Shown piece after piece: positions 17,186 through 26,695 of a DNA stretch of 64,000 nucleotides; position 1 is the first letter of the stretch; each line of letters starts with the position of its first letter. The notes beneath the pieces are model-generated. The model did no database searches. It was given only the letters and a program-made list of their open reading frames with translations, and was not told the origin of the DNA. The stretch comes from Bacillus marasmi. Lineage in GTDB: Bacteria; Bacillota; Bacilli; Bacillales; Cytobacillaceae. Where the stretch lies: contig NZ_LR656167.1 of the NCBI RefSeq assembly GCF_902168435.1, forward strand, positions 1-64,000, written 5' to 3'. The position numbers and the translations under genes were made by a program.

Positions 17186-17451
17186 TGTTGATTTTAGCCA
17201 AGTTGATCTTCGCTGCAGGCACGTAGACTCCTATGGGAGTAGCTGGCATGGGAGACCCAACAGGCGCAAAGCGCCGAGGAGAACGAAAAGCGGAAGCGGC
17301 TTGCTCAGGAGCGACAGGCATAAGACGAATCGCGCAAGAGACGTTAGTCTCTGGAGTGATTTGGCTTATGACCCCGAGCTCCTAGCCGCTGGAGCTAGAC
17401 AGGCTCCCAGTTAGCCTCATGAACCGCACGTGCCTGGAACGGAAATCAACA
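17186..17451. mobile_element. 266-bp MITE-like interspersed repeat (composite)
   Basis: The element is bounded by TGTTGATTT (17186-17194) and AAATCAACA (17443-17451). A second inner inverted pair is GGCACGT near the left end and ACGTGCC near the right end. Sequence such as GCAGGCACGTAGACTCC and GGCATGGGAGACCC belongs to a GC-rich intergenic repeat that I recognise as common in Bacillaceae genomes. It contains no credible gene. A second repeat type is nested inside at 17285-17401, so the reading frame across it is only a by-product. Confidence 0.7.
17285..17401 (+). repeat. nested GC-rich repeat, full-length copy
   Basis: This segment runs from GAAAAGCGGAAGCGG to CGCTGGAGCTAGACA and sits within the 266-bp element. 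Its ends recur, in the opposite orientation, at 59596-59635 (short form) and, more diverged, at 25216-25275. The central part is itself partly palindromic (GAGACGTTAGTCTC). No coding function is evident. Confidence 0.65.
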
Positions 17452-17496
17452 TCCAAAAATTAAGTGGCTACCTTCTCTACATGAGGAGGTAGCCTT

Positions 17497-18090
17497 TTAG
17501 TTGTTTGGGTTAATATTTACTGGATGGGAGGATTTCATTAATGTTAATGTAGTCATAATCCCGACAAATATAATCGTGATAAACGAATAACAGAACTTCT
17601 CAAATCCAACAATCTTTAAGCCGCTTAAAATTACTAATCCATCAATGATAAAAATCAGAATACCAACATTTATGGACGTGATTTTGCCAATTAATTGAGC
17701 TAATAAATCAGTGCCACCAGTGCTAGTTTTATAACGAAGCATCAAACCGATCCCACTACCGACTAATACTCCTCCAAGGACAGAACTCCAGAACATACTC
17801 AGTTGAAACAAAATATACCGATTATTTAGTAAATCGATAAACAAGGAAGAAATAATTAATCCGTGCAGGCTGTTATAAAAGAATTGCCGATCATGATGCC
17901 ATGCAAGAATATAGAGAGGAATACTTAAAAGTATCATACTTAATCCAGTTGGCCACCCAAAATAATAATGGAAAATTAAACCGATACCGATGATTCCACC
18001 ATCCAAGAGATGATGAGGAACCAAAAATCCATTAATTCCAAGTCCGATTAATAAACTTCCAAAAAAGACTGCCATTGTTTTTTCAAACAT
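17497..18090 (-). CDS. YitT family (DUF161) membrane protein, short form
   Basis: The 197-residue protein has five to six hydrophobic spans with family sequences GLGINGFLVPHHLLDGGIIGIGL and LRYKTSTGGTDLLAQLI. YitT proteins are conserved in Firmicutes; most are about 280 residues with a C-terminal DUF2179 domain that is absent here, so this is the membrane-only form. Transport function is suspected for the family but not established. A hairpin with a T run just downstream (about 17463-17500) may terminate it. Confidence 0.8.
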   Translation of the reverse strand: MFEKTMAVFFGSLLIGLGINGFLVPHHLLDGGIIGIGLIFHYYFGWPTGLSMILLSIPLYILAWHHDRQFFYNSLHGLIISSLFIDLLNNRYILFQLSMFWSSVLGGVLVGSGIGLMLRYKTSTGGTDLLAQLIGKITSINVGILIFIIDGLVILSGLKIVGFEKFCYSFITIIFVGIMTTLTLMKSSHPVNINPNN

Positions 18091-18247
18091 TCAGTATCAC
18101 CCTAACTTGTCCTCTAGTTAAAAATATGTATAAAAGAGCAAATTAGAAGTAATAATTGAAAAGCATATAGTTTTACAATACAACCATATCACTTTATAAT
18201 AATTATTAATAAATACTAATTTAACAATAGTACTAGGAGGAAAAAGT

Positions 18248-18811
18248 ATGTTTGATATAGCGATTATTGGTGCAGGTCCTGCTGGGGCAAGTGCTGCCTT
18301 ATTTGCAGCGAAGGCGGGTAAAAAAACACTATTACTTGATCACGGAAAGAGCATGACTGCAAGAGCATGGATGGAAAATCACTATGGGGTTGAAGCAATC
18401 TCTGGTCCAGATTTGCTTGAGGTTGGGCAAAAGCAAGCAACAAAATTTGGTGCAGAATATAAAAAAGAGCAAGTAATCGATGTGAAAGAAGATAACGGAA
18501 ATCTTGCAATCGTTACAGAACAAGGCACCTACCAGGCTAAGCATGTTATATTGGCAACAGGTGCGTTAACTGACTTAGCAGAAAAAATTGGTGTTACAAC
18601 CAAACCTGGTACAGAACCAAGAATTAAAACTGTTGCTGCTGTTGACGAAGCTGGGAAAACCAATATTAATGGAATTTGGGCTGCTGGGACAATCGCAGGG
18701 GTCAGTGTACACACGATTATCACAGCAGGTGACGGAGCACGTGTAGCTATTAACGTCATCAGTGAAATCAATGGCGAACGCTATGTAGACCACGATGTAC
18801 TAAAACAATAA
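18248..18811 (+). CDS. short FAD-dependent oxidoreductase (TrxR-like, FAD domain only)
   Basis: The 187-residue protein begins with the dinucleotide-binding motif GAGPAGASAALFAAKAG and contains the second FAD motif GIWAAGTIAG near the C terminus, as in thioredoxin reductases. The NAD(P)H domain with its active-site CxxC, normally inserted in the middle, is missing, as in other compact FAD proteins of Bacillus. It could bind FAD but needs another electron source or acts as an oxidase. It stands alone with its own AGGAGG site and a shared downstream terminator. Confidence 0.75.
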   Translation: MFDIAIIGAGPAGASAALFAAKAGKKTLLLDHGKSMTARAWMENHYGVEAISGPDLLEVGQKQATKFGAEYKKEQVIDVKEDNGNLAIVTEQGTYQAKHVILATGALTDLAEKIGVTTKPGTEPRIKTVAAVDEAGKTNINGIWAAGTIAGVSVHTIITAGDGARVAINVISEINGERYVDHDVLKQ

Positions 18812-18821
18812 AGAAACGTAA

Positions 18822-18858
18822 AAAAACAGGTTCATCATATCGATGAACCTGTTTTTTT
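18822..18858. terminator. bidirectional terminator
   Basis: AAACAGGTTCATC and GATGAACCTGTTT form a long perfect stem with A and T runs on both sides. It lies between convergent genes (the FAD protein and the phosphate permease). Confidence 0.92.
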
Positions 18859-19855
18859 AAAAGAAAATATTTAATATATAATAAGTAATTGCAGCACATA
18901 GGGCTGATATTGGTAATGTAATTACCCAGGTGATTAGCATCCGTTGAGCTGTTCCCCATTTAACCCCTTTTAACCGGTGCGATGCACCCACACCAAGAAT
19001 TGAAGAGGAGATAACATGTGTTGTACTGACTGGTAAATGAATATAGGTTGCACCGAAGATAATCATTGCCCCAGTTAAGTCTGCAGCAACACCATTGACC
19101 GGGCGGATTTTCATAATTTTTCCACCAACAGTTTTGATGATTTTCCAGCCACCAACAGATGTACCTAGTCCCATAGCAATAGCACAGGAAATCTGTACCC
19201 AAAATTGAACATCATCACCACTCTGATATCCATTTGCAATTAAAGCCATAGTGATTATTCCCATCGCTTTTTGTGCATCATTAGTTCCATGTGTGTATGC
19301 TTGTAATGCTGCTGTTCCAATTTGGAAAAGACGGAAATTTCGATTGGTTTTTGTTAAATTTAGATTTTTAAACAAGACTTTAAATATACTATACACAATA
19401 TAACCAGCTACAAATGCCAAAACTGGTGAAAGAAGTAAAGCTTCAATGATATTGATAAACCCGGAATAGTTTAATGAATCAAACCCAGTTGAAGCAATCG
19501 CAGCACCAGCAATTGAACCGATGATAGCATGCGATGAACTACTTGGAATCCCATAGTACCAAGTTAATAAGTTCCAAAAAATCGCAGCGATTAACGCAGC
19601 CAGTATTACCAAATCCCCATTTTCAAGACTGAATGGGTCGACGATACCTTTTGTAATGGTCTTAGCGACTCCAGTAAATGAGATGGCACCCAGGAAATTC
19701 ATAACAGCAGCCAAGTAAATGGCATGTCTTGGCTTTAATGCTTTTGTTGAAACGCTAGTTGCAATCGCATTTGCAGTGTCATGGAACCCGTTAATGAAGT
19801 CAAATGCAAGGGCACCTATAACGATTAACGCGGTTATTACAAACATTGAATCCAT
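18857..19855 (-). CDS. pit: PiT family low-affinity phosphate permease
   Basis: The 332-residue protein has about ten membrane spans with the duplicated PiT signature: NGFHDTANAIATSVSTKAL near residue 22 and THGTNDAQKAMG in the second half. It imports inorganic phosphate (as metal phosphate or with a cation). It follows the DUF47 gene by 13 bp in the same orientation, the ykaA-pit arrangement of B. subtilis. A candidate PhoP box is seen upstream of the pair. Confidence 0.93.
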   Translation of the reverse strand: MDSMFVITALIVIGALAFDFINGFHDTANAIATSVSTKALKPRHAIYLAAVMNFLGAISFTGVAKTITKGIVDPFSLENGDLVILAALIAAIFWNLLTWYYGIPSSSSHAIIGSIAGAAIASTGFDSLNYSGFINIIEALLLSPVLAFVAGYIVYSIFKVLFKNLNLTKTNRNFRLFQIGTAALQAYTHGTNDAQKAMGIITMALIANGYQSGDDVQFWVQISCAIAMGLGTSVGGWKIIKTVGGKIMKIRPVNGVAADLTGAMIIFGATYIHLPVSTTHVISSSILGVGASHRLKGVKWGTAQRMLITWVITLPISALCAAITYYILNIFF

Positions 19856-19868
19856 AGTTTAAGGCTCC

Positions 19869-20486
19869 TTATGCATTTTTCATAATAATGGTTTCTAGCG
19901 TATTAGCTACTGTTTGACAGTAGTCAGCGATATCCTCGAGGTTCTCATAGATTTCTTTATATTGAATAATGCGAATTGGATCCTTTTCAGTTGCAAACAA
20001 ATGTTTAATCGATTGACGTAAAATTCCATCACATTTTGATTCATAGTCTTTAATTTTTATCGCGTGATCACGAATGTTAAGAAGTTTTTTCGATGAAAGT
20101 AAATCGACTGCTTTATCAATTTCAATAGCTGCTCCACGGATAGCATCAACAAATTTCACCATGAATTCATCTGCTTGAGTGATAGAATACATTTCAAATA
20201 AAGCTGCACAAGCTTCAATTCCATCAAGTACATCATCCATACTCATTGCCAAATGAAGTATATCTTCACGTTCAATCGGAGTAATGAAGGCGTTGTTTAA
20301 GTCTACAGTAACTTCGTGAATGAATGAATCACCTTTGTTTTCGTATTCTTTCATTTTTTCGGAGAAAATTTTTAAATCACTCACATTTTTAAGTTTATAG
20401 TCAGCGAAAAAGTCTGCGCTTTCTTTTAAGTTTGCTGAAATGTTACTCAAAATGACTGCGAATTTATCCTTCTTTTTAAAAGCCAT
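19869..20486 (-). CDS. ykaA: DUF47/PhoU-like protein YkaA, partner of Pit
   Basis: The 205-residue, mostly alpha-helical protein belongs to the DUF47 family, which is PhoU-like and commonly encoded just before PiT permeases. Acidic Exx(E/D)xGD-type metal-binding segments are visible (KEYENKGDSFIHEV, KDYESKCDGILRQ). It is thought to modulate the permease or phosphate signalling. It is first in the two-gene operon with pit. Confidence 0.9.
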   Translation of the reverse strand: MAFKKKDKFAVILSNISANLKESADFFADYKLKNVSDLKIFSEKMKEYENKGDSFIHEVTVDLNNAFITPIEREDILHLAMSMDDVLDGIEACAALFEMYSITQADEFMVKFVDAIRGAAIEIDKAVDLLSSKKLLNIRDHAIKIKDYESKCDGILRQSIKHLFATEKDPIRIIQYKEIYENLEDIADYCQTVANTLETIIMKNA

Positions 20487-20614
20487 GGTTGAACCCCCAT
20501 TTATTTTTAGCGAAATTTAGAAAAAATCTCAACCGAGATATTGTAGCCGAAATTTGTCGGAATTGAAAAGATAATCTTAATAAAATTTACAAAATCTTAA
20601 TATTGAAGAGTCTT

Positions 20615-20631
20615 TGTTAAGTATTTGTAAA
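20615..20631 (-). promoter_or_regulatory. candidate PhoP box upstream of ykaA-pit
   Basis: Read on the minus strand, TTTACA-AATAC-TTAACA gives two PhoP-type hexamers at the required 5-nt spacing. Further hexamers next to it are weak. Position upstream of a phosphate uptake operon makes it plausible, but four repeats are normally expected. Confidence 0.35.
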
Positions 20632-20728
20632 GAGTTTTGTTGGTTATTTCCTAATATATGTAAAATATAAATCCACTTTATAAATGGAAAAATCATTTAA
20701 TGTATGATGAAATTATCATTATGTTTTC

Positions 20729-21670
20729 CTAACTTGTAAGGTCTTTATGCATGTTGAGTAATTCAATCCCATCATCTGGAAATATTGAGGTTTCATCATT
20801 GAAAGGCGCTAGGCATTCAATAAATTCCCCCGTTAACGGATGTATAAAGGTCATTTTTGCCGCATGAAGTGCTTGTCTTGGGAATGTTGCTGCTCCACCA
20901 TATAAAATATCACCAATCAGAGGATGACCAATGCTGCTAAGATGAACTCTTATTTGATGGGTTCTACCCGTTTCTAAGCTGCATTGAATTAAGGTTTGTT
21001 GCTTGTTTCGATATACTTTTAACACTTTATAGTGAGTAATTGCTGGTTGTCCTGATGGTGATACCCTCCTTCTAGTAGGGTGGTGGCGGTCCCGGCCAAT
21101 TGGTTCTTTGATGGTTGCTTTCTTTTTGTGGAGGATTCCTTCAACTAAAGCCAAATAGGTTCGTGTAATTTGGCGGCGCTCGAGCATCCTGTCTAGAATG
21201 GCTCCAACAAAAGCATGTTTGGCAAATAAAACTGCTCCAGTAGTATCCTTATCTAACCGATGAATATGGAGAACCTTTCGAAATTCACCTTTAGCCTGCA
21301 AATAATAAGCCACAACATTCGCTAGCGTATTATTTTGCTTAAGGTCATTCGGATGGGTATCGAGACCAGCTGGCTTATTTACGACAAGCAGATGATCGTC
21401 CTCATATAGTACATCAATATCTTGGTAAGAAGGGATCACACCAAAATCGGCATCTGCGAAAAATTTCAACTGAAGCCGATCTCCTCGATTTAGTGGACTA
21501 TGCCAATCTACTGGGACCCCATTAACAGTTACCTGCTTTTCCATTTTCAGCATATGAATCAATTTTTTGGGTCCATTCCAAACAACTCTTAGTATGTGAT
21601 CGATTGTAAACTCATTCCAATCTGGTGGGATGATAATCTCAAACCAATCGCCTTTTTTTGTTGTTTTCAA
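20729..21670 (-). CDS. yhcT: RluA/RluD family 23S rRNA pseudouridine synthase (YhcT)
   Basis: The 313-residue enzyme has an N-terminal S4-like region (about residues 10-85) and a pseudouridine synthase core with the catalytic motif HRLDKDTTG. Other family motifs are DHLLVVNKPAGL and LETGRTHQIRVHLSSIGHPLIGD. It isomerises specific uridines in structured RNA; the exact target cannot be read. TTG at 21670, 7 nt after TTAGGAGGA, is the best start. The neighbouring YhcU-like gene supports assignment as YhcT rather than YlyB or YjbO. Confidence 0.87.
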   Translation of the reverse strand: MKTTKKGDWFEIIIPPDWNEFTIDHILRVVWNGPKKLIHMLKMEKQVTVNGVPVDWHSPLNRGDRLQLKFFADADFGVIPSYQDIDVLYEDDHLLVVNKPAGLDTHPNDLKQNNTLANVVAYYLQAKGEFRKVLHIHRLDKDTTGAVLFAKHAFVGAILDRMLERRQITRTYLALVEGILHKKKATIKEPIGRDRHHPTRRRVSPSGQPAITHYKVLKVYRNKQQTLIQCSLETGRTHQIRVHLSSIGHPLIGDILYGGAATFPRQALHAAKMTFIHPLTGEFIECLAPFNDETSIFPDDGIELLNMHKDLTS

Positions 21671-21816
21671 TACAATTCCTCCTAATTGGTACACTTTGAG
21701 TTATGCATAAAGGACTTTTATCACCTGCGCGTGGTTATAATTACCACCATAATCTAGCGTCTTTCTATGCTATTCTTATTTTATCTGAATAAAAGGATGA
21801 TAAAGGTGGTCATACT

Positions 21817-22212
21817 GTGAAAATTGTGTTTGCTTCAACTCCCGGACAGGAAAATAAGGTAGAGGAGCTCGTTCAGTATTTTTACTCCACGATTTTTCCA
21901 AACTTTTTTCATGATGATCAGATTAAACAGTTCGAGCGCGAAAAGGTATTAAAGCCTACCTGCAATTTTGATGGCTTTGACACATTGAGGGATGCATATC
22001 AGGTAATCGCTTGCTTACAGACAATTATTTCGATTCTGGAAGCAAATGAAACGCAATATGAGTATAAAGCAATTTTTGATAAAAATGCTAGTATGCTAAC
22101 CGAAATGGGTCTCCATTTTCCATTCAAGTTTAGTCAGTTTCATCACGCACGTGGAATGAAAATTGAGATGTTAAGTATTTATAGCCAACCAGCAAATCAA
22201 TATCTCATATAA
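21817..22212 (+). CDS. yhcU: YhcU family protein (DUF5365)
   Basis: The 131-residue soluble protein starts at GTG behind AAAGGTGGT. Its size and its position beside YhcT, divergent here, match the YhcU family of Bacillus, whose function is unknown. It is mostly helical with no cofactor motif (KVEELVQYFYSTIFPNFFHDDQI). A perfect terminator follows at once. Confidence 0.75.
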   Translation: MKIVFASTPGQENKVEELVQYFYSTIFPNFFHDDQIKQFEREKVLKPTCNFDGFDTLRDAYQVIACLQTIISILEANETQYEYKAIFDKNASMLTEMGLHFPFKFSQFHHARGMKIEMLSIYSQPANQYLI

Positions 22213-22240
22213 AAAAGGATGACCGTGGTCATCCTTTTTA
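22212..22240. terminator. bidirectional terminator
   Basis: AAAAGGATGACC and GGTCATCCTTTT form a perfect stem between the yhcU-like gene and the convergent thioredoxin gene. Confidence 0.9.
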
Positions 22241-22714
22241 TTTTAGAGTATTTTGTTCAAACCATTGTTTAAATACATCTGGCTCATTGTAGCCCACGAT
22301 TCTGGCAACTTCTTTTCCGTCTTTAAATTGGATAATTGTCGGAGTTGATTCTAATTGGTATTCATCCCAGCCCTGTTCAAACTCAAGCAAGTTGAATTTT
22401 TCTAAATTGATATCCAGTTCTTCCGATAGTGGAACGAGCTCTGGCGTAGTCCGTTGGCAATGCGAGCAAGTAGGACTGTAAAAATAAACCGTTGCATCTG
22501 CGCCTTTATCAAGCTTGTCCGCTAACTCTTCAGGCAATATAAGATTTTGATAAACTGGGTCAGCTAATTGATCAATGGTTGCTGGATTTAGTGTATCTTT
22601 TTTATAAGGATTATCGCTTTCCTCCACTTTTTCCTCGTTTTTTGCATTGGTCAAATAAGTTATCGCACCAAAAATTACAATTACAACTCCTAAAAAAATT
22701 AATATTTTTTTCAT
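22238..22714 (-). CDS. membrane-anchored thioredoxin-fold protein (CSHC)
   Basis: The 158-residue protein has an N-terminal membrane anchor (about residues 3-22) and an extracytoplasmic thioredoxin domain with the active site YSPTCSHCQ and a cis-proline in ESTPTIIQF. It overlaps the DsbB-like gene by four bases, so the two form a thiol-oxidation pair: the DsbB-like protein reoxidises this one with quinone. The domain is shorter than BdbD. Substrates are unknown; competence, secretion or cytochrome maturation are family roles. Confidence 0.85.
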   Translation of the reverse strand: MKKILIFLGVVIVIFGAITYLTNAKNEEKVEESDNPYKKDTLNPATIDQLADPVYQNLILPEELADKLDKGADATVYFYSPTCSHCQRTTPELVPLSEELDINLEKFNLLEFEQGWDEYQLESTPTIIQFKDGKEVARIVGYNEPDVFKQWFEQNTLK

Positions 22715-23154
22715 TTAGATTCCTCCCCTTTACAAAACCTCCAAATGAATAGGCTGCAAATAAAAATTATGACAAAAGCTATCAGTGCTAAAAAAGGAAT
22801 GGTGACAAAGCCAAGCCAATTGATATATTGACCTGTACAGGGTATTCTGCCACAGCTTACGGCGTTATCAGCCATAAACGGTACCTTTTGAATTGAATAA
22901 TGGTAAAGAGATATAACCGCTCCAACAGCTGATAGGAACATGGTATAAAAAGAAATACGAAAATCCTTTTTAACTATTGCGATCACTAAAATAAGCACCA
23001 TTGGGTACATAAGGATTCGTTGGTACCAACACAATTCACAAGGTTCAAATTTTTGTACTTCAGAGAAAAAAAGACTGCCTAGCATGGCTATTACCGATGC
23101 TGCCCATGCAATAAATAGCAGATTTTCCTGCAGTTTATTTTTATCTTTATTCAT
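22711..23154 (-). CDS. bdbC: DsbB-like thiol:quinone oxidoreductase (BdbC)
   Basis: The 147-residue protein has four membrane spans and two extracytoplasmic cysteine pairs: CELC in FEPCELCWYQRILMYP and C-x4-C in SCGRIPCTG. These are the DsbB/BdbC redox centres that pass electrons from a periplasmic-type thioredoxin to quinone. It is co-transcribed with the thioredoxin-fold partner downstream. Confidence 0.9.
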   Translation of the reverse strand: MNKDKNKLQENLLFIAWAASVIAMLGSLFFSEVQKFEPCELCWYQRILMYPMVLILVIAIVKKDFRISFYTMFLSAVGAVISLYHYSIQKVPFMADNAVSCGRIPCTGQYINWLGFVTIPFLALIAFVIIFICSLFIWRFCKGEESK

Positions 23155-23420
23155 AGAAAAGCTCCTGTCGTAATACTTTTACAACTGATTATAGGATTAA
23201 GTTGATTGAAAAGTAAAATAAATTGTTTCTATTTGAAAACATTTTGGTCGAATGATTATTATGTATTTTAGATTAAGGTTGTTTGGAATCGGAATGGTTA
23301 ATATAATGATTATGGTATTATTTTCGAGATTTGTCATATTTGCTCGGAAGGTATTTAGAGGACTCCGTCTATAAATAGCGAACATTATTATTTGGAAATA
23401 CATAAAATGGAGGTTGTGTA

Positions 23421-25166
23421 ATGGATTGGAGAAATAAAGCAGAGACTTGGTTAAGTGATGAAAATTTAGATTCAGAACTAAGAGCGCAGCTTGAGGAAAT
23501 GCAAGGAAATGAGAAGATCCTTGAAGATGCTTTTTATAAAGATTTAGAATTTGGAACTGGTGGAATGAGAGGAGTCATTGGTGCGGGGACTAACCGTATC
23601 AATCTTTATACAGTTCGAAAGGCTTCAGCAGGTTTTGCGGCGTATATTGAAGCTAATGGTGCCGAAGCAAAGGAACGCGGAGTAGTCATTGCTTATGATT
23701 CACGTCATAAGTCACCAGAGTTTTCAATGGAAGCGGCAAAGACGCTTGCGACACGTGGTATCAAAACATACATATTTACAGAGTTAAGACCGACTCCAGA
23801 GTTATCATTTGCAGTTCGATACTTAAATGCTTTTGGTGGAATCGTCGTGACAGCAAGTCACAACCCACCAGAATATAATGGTTACAAGGTATACGGTCAG
23901 GATGGTGGTCAGTTACCGCCTGCTTTAGCAGATGAAGTGATTAAAAAGGTTAACGAAATTGAAAATGAATTAACTATTGAAGTAGACGATGAGCAAAGCT
24001 TAATCGATAAAGGATTAATTGTATTAATCAATGAAGAGGTTGATCAAGCATACACAGAAAAGCTTGTGACAATTTCTGAAAATCCAGATATCGCTTCGGG
24101 GTCAGATGTGAAAATGGTCTTTACACCATTACATGGTACAGCAAATAAGCCAGCGCGTAATGCGTTAAGTGCAATGGGCTTTAAAAATGTAACAGTTGTT
24201 AAGGAACAAGAGCTACCAGATCCAAATTTTTCGACAGTGAAAAGTCCAAATCCGGAAGAGCATGCAGCATTTGAATTTGCGATTAAGGAAGGCGAAAAAA
24301 TCGGTGCGGATTTGTTAATAGCGACTGACCCAGATGCCGATCGCCTTGGAATTGCTGTTAAAAACCCTGAAGGCGAATATGTTGTTCTAACAGGGAATCA
24401 AACCGGTGCATTGTTCCTAGATTATATTTTGTCTCAGAAAAAAGAAAAGGGAACACTTCCACAAAACGGTGTTGTGCTTAAAACCATTGTAACATCAGAA
24501 ATTGGGAAAACGATTGCAGCGTCCTATGGAATCGATACAATTGACGTTTTAACAGGCTTTAAATTCATTGCTGAGAAAATTAATGAGTATGAAACAACTG
24601 GGGAATATAGCTTCCTATTTGGCTATGAAGAGAGCTATGGTTATTTAATTAGTGATTTTGCTCGTGATAAGGATGCGATTCAGGCAGTTGTGTTAGCTGC
24701 TGAGGTATGTGCTTATTATAAAGCTAAAGGTATGTCCTTATATGAGGCGTTAATATCAGTGTTTGAACGCTATGGCTATTACCGTGAAGGGCTTCGTTCG
24801 TTAACGCTAAAAGGCAAAGAAGGAACTGAAAAAATCCAACAAACATTGGCTGCCTTCCGTGCTAATCCGCTTGAAGAAATCGGTAATTTGAAGGTAACGG
24901 TAAGTGAGGATTATTTGCGAGGAGTAAGAACAACAGCTGATGGAGCTACAGAAAAAATAGACTTACCATCCTCAAATGTTATAAAGTATCAGTTTGAAGA
25001 TGGTTCATGGGTGTGTCTCCGTCCATCTGGAACGGAACCGAAAATTAAGTTTTATTTTGGCGTAAATGATAAATCTCTACAAGCAAGTGTGGACAAGCTT
25101 TCCTTAATTGAGCAAGGCTTTATGGAACAAGTTGAAAAGAAAATGAATGAAGCAACAGTGCAATAG
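23421..25166 (+). CDS. pgcA: alpha-phosphoglucomutase
   Basis: The 581-residue enzyme interconverts glucose 6-phosphate and glucose 1-phosphate for UDP-glucose, teichoic acid glucosylation and glycolipid anchor synthesis. The phosphoserine loop [13 protein letters not shown] (about residue 146), the metal loop DPDADRLG and the C-terminal phosphate-binding motif [10 protein letters not shown] are all present. Length matches B. subtilis PgcA (YhxB). It has its own AATGGAGG site and a strong terminator. Confidence 0.95.
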   Translation: MDWRNKAETWLSDENLDSELRAQLEEMQGNEKILEDAFYKDLEFGTGGMRGVIGAGTNRINLYTVRKASAGFAAYIEANGAEAKERGVVIAYDSRHKSPEFSMEAAKTLATRGIKTYIFTELRPTPELSFAVRYLNAFGGIVVTASHNPPEYNGYKVYGQDGGQLPPALADEVIKKVNEIENELTIEVDDEQSLIDKGLIVLINEEVDQAYTEKLVTISENPDIASGSDVKMVFTPLHGTANKPARNALSAMGFKNVTVVKEQELPDPNFSTVKSPNPEEHAAFEFAIKEGEKIGADLLIATDPDADRLGIAVKNPEGEYVVLTGNQTGALFLDYILSQKKEKGTLPQNGVVLKTIVTSEIGKTIAASYGIDTIDVLTGFKFIAEKINEYETTGEYSFLFGYEESYGYLISDFARDKDAIQAVVLAAEVCAYYKAKGMSLYEALISVFERYGYYREGLRSLTLKGKEGTEKIQQTLAAFRANPLEEIGNLKVTVSEDYLRGVRTTADGATEKIDLPSSNVIKYQFEDGSWVCLRPSGTEPKIKFYFGVNDKSLQASVDKLSLIEQGFMEQVEKKMNEATVQ

Positions 25167-25173
25167 AACATAA

Positions 25174-25208
25174 TGAACACGGCATCGGATGCGATGCCGT
25201 GTTTTTTT
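25174..25208 (+). terminator. rho-independent terminator of pgcA
   Basis: AACACGGCATCG and CGATGCCGTGTT form a perfect 12-bp stem with a 4-nt loop, followed by seven T. Confidence 0.95.
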
Positions 25209-25215
25209 GTTACAC

Positions 25216-25275
25216 TGTCTAGCTATAGAGACTAAGGGCTTGGGTCACAAGCCCTTAGATAAGCCGCTATAGCTT
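25216..25275 (-). repeat. diverged copy of the GAAAAGCGGAAGCG / AGCTAGACA repeat
   Basis: Starting TGTCTAGCT and ending GCCGCTATAGCTTT, this matches, with internal deletion and substitutions, the reverse complement of the repeat at 17285-17401 (shared GGGTCAxAAGCC core). It contains its own hairpin, CTAAGGGCTT..AAGCCCTTAG. Confidence 0.55.
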
Positions 25276-25281
25276 TATTTG

Positions 25282-25536
25282 CTAATTTAGACTATAAGCT
25301 GGACTGTCTAGTGCGTAGGCAGTAGCTGTTTCATTTGCATGGTCGATATAGCGAAGCATGGAGTATAATTTTTTCTCAATCGCAGAATAATCATGTTCAA
25401 AATGGTATGCGTGCAGAAAATGCTCAATTTTTTTTGCCAGAAATTGATCTTTAGTGCGTACCATTAAAATCAACAGATTATCCCATTGCGACCGATGCGT
25501 GTAGTATAAGGCTCGATCGTAATCCACTTTATTCAT
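25282..25536 (-). CDS. yhdB: YhdB family protein
   Basis: The 84-residue soluble helical protein starts with VDYDRALYYTHRSQWDNLLILMV and matches my recollection of the YhdB family, which lies near spoVR in Bacillus. It has an AGGAGGAG site. No motif reveals function. Its coding end abuts the repeat copy at 25216-25275. Confidence 0.65.
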   Translation of the reverse strand: MNKVDYDRALYYTHRSQWDNLLILMVRTKDQFLAKKIEHFLHAYHFEHDYSAIEKKLYSMLRYIDHANETATAYALDSPAYSLN

Positions 25537-25693
25537 TTTTTTTCTCCTCCTTATTAGGAGTTGAGATTAGTGTATGATTTTTTGATGAGAAATCTCGCAG
25601 TAAATGTTGGAGTAGTTGGCACTAATGAAGTGTCATCATCACGCGTATAAATCAATTGTATCGTGGCATTTTAAAAAGAAAAAGGAGTTCAAG

Positions 25694-26695
25694 ATGAAGA
25701 GCAAACTCACTTTTTTTATCAGCATATTGCTTTCATTAATTTTCATACAATCAAGTCACGGATATGCAAAAATTGTGAATCCTAATGTTATCTATACGTA
25801 CGAGCAAATGGAAAACGACCTGAGAACATTGGAGAGGAAGTACCCTGAAGGACTTTCCGTCACAAGTATTGGTCAATCGCATTTTGGTCGAGATATTTGG
25901 GCTGCGAAACTCGGAAAAGGAAAACGAAACATCTTATTCATCGGCGCACATCATGGTCGTGAGTGGTTGACCACCTCCCTGTTAATGGTGATGCTTGAAA
26001 ATTATCTCCACTTCTATGAAAAGAAAGCAGAGCTTGGCTGCTTTTCAACGAGTATATTTGATGATGTTGCCATTTGGTTTGTACCAATGCTAAATCCTGA
26101 TGGAGTATCAATCCAGCAACAGGGGCTAGCAGCTGTACCAAAAGAGATGGCAGATAATATTTTTGAAATGAATGCATTTTCTCCAGATTTTTCTAAATGG
26201 AAAGCGAATGGGATTGGCATTGATTTAAATCGGCAATACCCAGCCGGATGGACAACTTTGAAGGAGGTATCCATTCCATGGTACCAATTTCATAAAGGCA
26301 TGGCGCCATTGTCCGCAAAGGAAGTATTAACAATCACTTCTTTTACAAAAAAAATTAAGCCTAGTATCGCTGTTTCGTACCACTCTTCAGGACGGGAAAT
26401 ATTTTGGAATTATAAAAACGGCAATCATGTGGATCGAGATAAGTATATAGCAAATAAGGTTTCGTTATTAACCGGCTATTCATTAAGTAAGCCTTTAAAA
26501 GAATCAGTAGGAGGGGGATATACTGATTGGTTTATTACGACTTTTCATCAGCCTGGGATGACGATTGAAATCTGTCCGCTTATTGAAGAAAGCAGTCCAC
26601 CATTATCCGATTTTCAGGAAGAGTGGCTGCGTAATGAATTAGTTGGAATCATGTTGGCTACGGAAGTAAAAAATAAGCTGCAATCTAGTCAGTGA
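25694..26695 (+). CDS. secreted M14-family zinc carboxypeptidase / gamma-D-glutamyl-meso-DAP endopeptidase
   Basis: The 333-residue protein has a Sec signal peptide (about residues 1-24) and then a peptidase M14 domain. The zinc ligands are seen in GAHHGREW (His, Glu) and SYHSSGR (His), and the catalytic Glu in PGMTIEICPL. It has no LysM repeats. Bacillus relatives trim peptidoglycan stem peptides. The frame is open upstream, but AAGGAG 7 nt before the ATG of MKSKLTFF decides the start. Confidence 0.87.
   Translation: MKSKLTFFISILLSLIFIQSSHGYAKIVNPNVIYTYEQMENDLRTLERKYPEGLSVTSIGQSHFGRDIWAAKLGKGKRNILFIGAHHGREWLTTSLLMVMLENYLHFYEKKAELGCFSTSIFDDVAIWFVPMLNPDGVSIQQQGLAAVPKEMADNIFEMNAFSPDFSKWKANGIGIDLNRQYPAGWTTLKEVSIPWYQFHKGMAPLSAKEVLTITSFTKKIKPSIAVSYHSSGREIFWNYKNGNHVDRDKYIANKVSLLTGYSLSKPLKESVGGGYTDWFITTFHQPGMTIEICPLIEESSPPLSDFQEEWLRNELVGIMLATEVKNKLQSSQ

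Noticed and set aside
17178-17414. 78-residue protein
   Set aside because: It lies entirely inside the GC-rich interspersed repeat, and its composition is that of the repeat.
23197-23403. 68-residue minus-strand frame upstream of pgcA
   Set aside because: AT-rich, low-complexity sequence without a ribosome site.
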